DNA of 7,896 nucleotides from contig JANXBB010000012.1 in NCBI GenBank assembly GCA_025061975.1, forward strand, positions 1 to 7,896, in the 5' to 3' direction. Numbering within the stretch: position 1 is the first letter of the stretch; every line of letters begins with the position of its first letter. The notes under the pieces were generated by a model. The model was not told where the DNA came from, ran no database searches, and worked only from the letters and a program-made list of their open reading frames with translations. The position numbers were made by a program, and so were the translations under genes. This DNA is from Caldifarciminota bacterium (GTDB lineage Bacteria; Hydrothermota; Tepidihabitantia; Tepidihabitantales; CAIPLT01). Shown in pieces: positions 4,884 through 7,896 of this stretch.

Positions 4884-5264
4884 ATGTTACGAATTATTGT
4901 AAAATCAAAAATCCAACGATTAAAAGTTACTGACAAAAATTTGTATTATGAAGGAAGTTTAACTATCGACGAAGAACTGCTCCAAAAAGCTGACATTGCT
5001 GAAAATGAAATGGTTCAGGTTATTAATGTTAATACCGGAGCACGTTTTGAAACCTATGTAATGAAAGGCCCAAGAAACTCTGGGGTAGTTTGTCTTAACG
5101 GCGGAACGGCACGATTAGGTGAGATTGGTGATGAGTTAATTGTTATCTCCTACGCGTTAGTAGAAAGTGTTGCTGCGCGTAGTGTTGAACCTAAAAAAAT
5201 CTTCGTCGACGAAAAAAACCGAATTTGTAATGACCGGAATAATTCTGGCAGCGGGTCAAAGTAA
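4884..5264 (+). CDS. panD: Aspartate 1-decarboxylase (pyruvoyl enzyme precursor)
   Basis: Decarboxylates L-aspartate to beta-alanine, a precursor of pantothenate and coenzyme A; cytoplasmic homotetramer. The 126-residue proenzyme has the self-cleavage site Gly24-Ser25 in YYEGSLTID; Ser25 becomes the pyruvoyl cofactor. Other active-site residues are present: Lys9 (KSKIQR), Arg54 and Tyr58 (TGARFETY), and the GVVCLNGGTARLGEIGD core about residues 68-84. The conserved body ends with FVDEKNRI near residue 113; the last dozen residues (ending NNSGSGSK) are low-complexity and arise where the gene overlaps the start of the next gene by 35 bases. No strong ribosome binding site is seen. Probably read through from the alpha operon. 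Confidence 0.95.
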   Translation: MLRIIVKSKIQRLKVTDKNLYYEGSLTIDEELLQKADIAENEMVQVINVNTGARFETYVMKGPRNSGVVCLNGGTARLGEIGDELIVISYALVESVAARSVEPKKIFVDEKNRICNDRNNSGSGSK

Positions 5265-5964
5265 ACGAATGGGTCTTGCCCATTCAAAAGTCCTGCTGCC
5301 GATTAACAATCGCCCCATACTAAGTTATATTATTGAATTAGCGCAAAATGCCGGTCTTACTCCAATTTTAGTTGTTATTGCTCCACACCACCAAGACATC
5401 AAAGAAACATTTAAAGATTATCCTGTTAAGTTTGTAATTCAACCTCAAGCCCGAGGCACTGCAGATGCGGTTCGTTCGTGTGATAGTCTTTTAACACCCC
5501 AAGATGACATTTTGGTTCTTTACGGTGATACTCCGCTATTGAGATTAAGTACTGTTTTGCACCTAAAAGAACTTTATTACAAAAAAAAACCTGATTGCGT
5601 AATTCTAACTACGTTTTTAGATAATCCTTATGGTTATGGCCGAATTTTACGAAACAGTACCGGAGAAATTTTGGCAATAATTGAAGAAAAAGATGCAACT
5701 GATGAGATAAAACGAATCAACGAAATCAATGTTGGAGTATATGCGTTTAAATACGGAATCCTAAAACCGATATTAGAAAGAATTACGCCCAATACGAACA
5801 CCGGCGAGTATTATTTAACTAATGCTGTCAACGAGCTAATTAAAAATCAGTATAAAGTCTTATCTGTTTCTGCTGAAGATCCTCACGAATGTTTGGGAAT
5901 AAATACACCAGCTGATTACGAATTTATTAAAAAAATTCTTGAGTCACAAGGAAAGTCAGATTAA
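5230..5964 (+). CDS. glmU: GlmU-like nucleotidyltransferase, pyrophosphorylase domain only
   Basis: Predicted to make UDP-N-acetylglucosamine from UTP and GlcNAc-1-phosphate, feeding peptidoglycan and envelope glycans. The 244-residue product aligns with the N-terminal half of bifunctional GlmU: LAAGQSKRM with Lys20 (E. coli Lys25), QPQARGT with Gln71, Gly76 and Thr77 (Gln76, Gly81, Thr82), LYGD with metal-binding Asp100 (Asp105), YGYGRI (Gly137), EEKDATDE, INEINVGVY with Asn167 (Asn169), GEYYLTNAV, and LGINTPAD with Asn225 (Asn227). The left-handed beta-helix acetyltransferase half is absent, so acetylation would need another protein. The sugar substrate could differ; related single-domain enzymes exist. 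I chose ATG 5230 because MTGIILAAG is the normal family start; the longer frame from 5167 adds 21 residues overlapping panD. No Shine-Dalgarno site, suggesting coupling to panD. Confidence 0.88.
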   Translation: MTGIILAAGQSKRMGLAHSKVLLPINNRPILSYIIELAQNAGLTPILVVIAPHHQDIKETFKDYPVKFVIQPQARGTADAVRSCDSLLTPQDDILVLYGDTPLLRLSTVLHLKELYYKKKPDCVILTTFLDNPYGYGRILRNSTGEILAIIEEKDATDEIKRINEINVGVYAFKYGILKPILERITPNTNTGEYYLTNAVNELIKNQYKVLSVSAEDPHECLGINTPADYEFIKKILESQGKSD

Positions 5965-6452
5965 TGAAGAAGTTTTTTTTGCTGCTTGTGCTTTTAATAT
6001 TTCTTATGGGAATTATTAGTTGGATTTTAATAAATCATTATGGATTCTTCAGTCTCAATCCCCAACCAGTTGATTATAACAAACGAAGTAAAATTAGGGT
6101 TGAAATTATAAATTGTTCAGGAAAACAAGAAATTAGCACAAAAGCCCAAAAATATTTAAGAATATTAGGATTTGATGTTTATGACATAAGAAATGCTAAA
6201 CGGGTCATTGATAAAACAACAGTTATCGAACGCGTTGATCCAAATTTAAGCAACGCCTCAGAAATTGCCAATGCCTTAAGCGTATCGAAAAAAGTAAGTC
6301 TATTTTCGTTACACAAAAAAATTGCTCCGGAAATAAAATTGCATCTTGACTCCACGTTGTACTTAGAAGCAACAGTAGTCTTAGGTAAAGACGCAGCGAT
6401 TTTTTTCGCTGATCAAAGGATTTACCAAGCTGACTCAGTGATCGTCAAATAA
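5964..6452 (+). CDS. Membrane-anchored LytR_C-domain protein
   Basis: A 162-residue protein with a Lys-Lys start and one strongly hydrophobic segment (about residues 4-24), likely a signal anchor placing the rest outside the cytoplasm. From about residue 43 it resembles the LytR/CpsA/Psr C-terminal (LytR_C) domain: IRVEIINCSG, then KAQKYLRILGFDVYDI, then a strand TTVIERV and an ALSVSKK segment. The catalytic LCP domain is missing, so it is not a cell-wall glycopolymer ligase itself; the domain's role is not well defined. The ATG shares its A with the TAA of the upstream gene and has an AAGGA binding site ten bases upstream. LytR-type proteins next to rsfS are a common bacterial arrangement, which supports the assignment. 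Confidence 0.82.
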   Translation: MKKFFLLLVLLIFLMGIISWILINHYGFFSLNPQPVDYNKRSKIRVEIINCSGKQEISTKAQKYLRILGFDVYDIRNAKRVIDKTTVIERVDPNLSNASEIANALSVSKKVSLFSLHKKIAPEIKLHLDSTLYLEATVVLGKDAAIFFADQRIYQADSVIVK

Positions 6453-6455
6453 ATA

Positions 6456-6821
6456 ATGAAACAAAATAAAACCAAAATAACAATTCGAAAAAAAATTAAT
6501 CTTGCGATTAAAAGTATTTTAGAGAAAAAAGGCACGGACGTTGTTTTATTGGATTTAAGACGACGCTCGCCAATAACTAATTATTTCATTATCTGCACCG
6601 CTAACTCCCAACCTCATGCCCAGGCAATATGTAACGAAGTGTATACGAAATTAAAGAAAAATTCTGTTTTACCCCATCACCTTGAAGGGACGACTAACGG
6701 ACAATGGGTAGTATTAGACTACTGGGATTTTATAGTTCATATTTTCCAGCCCGAAACTAGAGCCTATTATCAATTAGAAATGCTATGGGGTGATGCACCT
6801 AAAAAGCGCTATGCCGATTAA
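6456..6821 (+). CDS. rsfS: Ribosome silencing factor RsfS (Iojap family)
   Basis: Binds L14 of the 50S subunit and blocks joining of the two subunits, lowering translation when nutrients are scarce. The 121-residue product carries the family signatures: DVVLLDLRRRSPITNYFIIC (about residues 28-47), TANSQPHAQAIC, HHLEGTTNGQWVVLDYWDFI (about 74-93), VHIF, and YYQLEMLWGDA near the end. Length is normal. It begins three bases after the LytR_C gene, without a clear Shine-Dalgarno sequence, and its last 11 bases overlap the start of argS, so it is co-transcribed and probably translationally coupled with both. Confidence 0.95.
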   Translation: MKQNKTKITIRKKINLAIKSILEKKGTDVVLLDLRRRSPITNYFIICTANSQPHAQAICNEVYTKLKKNSVLPHHLEGTTNGQWVVLDYWDFIVHIFQPETRAYYQLEMLWGDAPKKRYAD

Positions 6822-7896
6822 AGAAGTAATTACTCAAATTATCAAAGAAATTATTGGTGAAATTCCCAAACAACACGAGATAAAATTTTTAAACGATCCT
6901 AAACTTGGTGATTATGCCTCAAATATCGCTTTTATATTATCCCAAAGCGAAAATAAGACTCCGCTTGAGATTGCCCAAGAATTAAGACCCAAATTAGCAA
7001 GTTACGCAATTTTTAAAGAAGTCAATGTCGCATCCCCAGGATTTATCAATTTTGTCTTAAGTCGAGAATTTTTGCTAAAAAACCTCGCCGAAGCAAAAAA
7101 AGATAATTACGGGAAAAATGACCTGGGCAGAGGACAACGAGTTCTTGTAGAATATATCTCAGCTAATCCTACTGGTCCTTTAAATGTTGTTCAAGCCCGG
7201 GCCGGAGCTTTTGGTAACGCTCTGGTTAATTTATTAAAATTTGTAAATTATGATGTAAATTCGGAATACTACATCAACGATAAAGGAACCCAAATTGACA
7301 TACTCTATAATTCACTTTTGGCGCGGATACATACCTTACAAGGAAAACCAACCCCGATACCGGAAAATGGGTACCCCGGTGAATATCTTTTAAATATCGC
7401 GCAGAAAATTATAGATAACAATATACCAGAAGACAATTGGCGTAATTTTCTTTTAGACGAAATAATATCTTGGCAAAAAAAATCACTGCTAGAAATGGGT
7501 GTTAAGTTTGATAATTTTGTTCAGGAAAGTTGGTATTATAAATTACATCCAATAATTTTAGAAAAATTACAACCCTATACTTATTATCAAAACGGTGCTT
7601 TGTGGTTTAAATCAAAAGAGTTTGGCGATACCGAAGATCGAGTATTAATTACAGCCAATGGACGCCCTACATATTTTCTTACTGATGTTTCATATCATTA
7701 TGATAAATTTAATCGCGGATACGATCTTTTGATAAATATTTGGGGACCAGATCATCATGGTTACATTCCCCGAATGAAAGGCGCACTCCAAGCATTAGGA
7801 TTTGATCCCAATCGGCTAATCATTATCATTGCTCAGCAAGTTTCGCTTTTACGCAACAAAGAAAAAATCACAATGTCAAAACGTGCTGGTGAATAT
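6811..7896 (+). CDS. argS: Arginyl-tRNA synthetase, N-terminal 362 residues (runs off right edge)
   Basis: Class I synthetase charging tRNA-Arg. The frame starts at ATG 6811 inside the end of rsfS and stays open to the edge; the C-terminal anticodon-binding domain is missing from the window. Residues 1-95 form the N-terminal tRNA-binding domain (LGDYASNIAF, SPGFINF). The catalytic core follows: VEYISANPTGP (113-123), EYYINDKGTQID (152-163), FLTDVSYHYDKF, WGPDHHGYIPRMKGAL (311-326), QQVSLLRN and the MSKR of the KMSKS loop (355-358). The HIGH signature, normally H-V/I-G-H right after NPTGPL, reads Asn125-Val-Val-Gln128, so both catalytic histidines are replaced although surrounding residues are well conserved. 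No good ribosome binding site is seen at normal spacing, consistent with coupling to rsfS. Confidence 0.95.
   Translation, partial: MPIKEVITQIIKEIIGEIPKQHEIKFLNDPKLGDYASNIAFILSQSENKTPLEIAQELRPKLASYAIFKEVNVASPGFINFVLSREFLLKNLAEAKKDNYGKNDLGRGQRVLVEYISANPTGPLNVVQARAGAFGNALVNLLKFVNYDVNSEYYINDKGTQIDILYNSLLARIHTLQGKPTPIPENGYPGEYLLNIAQKIIDNNIPEDNWRNFLLDEIISWQKKSLLEMGVKFDNFVQESWYYKLHPIILEKLQPYTYYQNGALWFKSKEFGDTEDRVLITANGRPTYFLTDVSYHYDKFNRGYDLLINIWGPDHHGYIPRMKGALQALGFDPNRLIIIIAQQVSLLRNKEKITMSKRAGEY

Noticed and set aside
4706..4936. Minus-strand 76-aa open frame over rplQ and panD
   Set aside because: Phe/Ser-rich antisense shadow of the Lys/Glu-rich rplQ tail; no independent support.
1..7896. tRNA or rRNA genes
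   Set aside because: No cloverleaf-like arm spacing with a GTTC-type T-loop and no rRNA-like conserved stretches were noticed on either strand.

Overview
The window looks like a chromosomal segment of an uncultured, AT-rich, probably deep-branching bacterium. It has bacterial ribosomal proteins (uS13, uS11, zinc-type uS4, bL17), a bacterial RNA polymerase alpha subunit, RsfS, and sigma70-like promoters with near-consensus boxes. From overall sequence flavour I would tentatively guess a candidate phylum such as WOR-3 or a relative, but I cannot prove this without a search.

Left part (1-1201, all on the minus strand): a small cassette that does not look like housekeeping DNA. In transcription order it holds a low-complexity ORF (839-1201) with embedded tandem palindromic repeats and one perfect DnaA-box-like 9-mer; a 131-aa coiled-coil protein (447-842) whose C-terminal half resembles small phage proteins; a possible 27-aa ORF; and the start of an unrecognised basic helical protein that runs off the left edge. 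Two of these genes have very strong Shine-Dalgarno sequences, and the leftmost gene is about half G+C, clearly richer than the rest. I read it as a prophage or mobile-element fragment, or its remnant.

Middle (1267-1902): a monocistronic minus-strand TPR protein gene with its own consensus promoter and an intrinsic terminator. It is divergent from the ribosomal operon; two back-to-back promoters sit in the gap.

Right part (1875-7896, all on the plus strand): the alpha operon rpsM-rpsK-rpsD-rpoA-rplQ, preceded by a TTGACA/TATAAT promoter, with a second strong promoter just before rpsD. The usual upstream rpmJ/infA genes are absent. Tightly packed, often overlapping genes follow: panD (aspartate decarboxylase), a single-domain GlmU-like nucleotidyltransferase, a membrane-anchored LytR_C protein, rsfS, and the first 362 codons of argS. 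The set joins translation and transcription machinery with coenzyme A precursor supply and sugar-nucleotide/cell-envelope functions.

The most notable sequence-level oddities are: an ArgRS whose HIGH signature is replaced by NVVQ; a 9-residue insertion in the RNA polymerase alpha C-terminal domain; a probable leaderless or near-leaderless rpsD transcript; and the palindromic-repeat cluster in the phage-like cassette.
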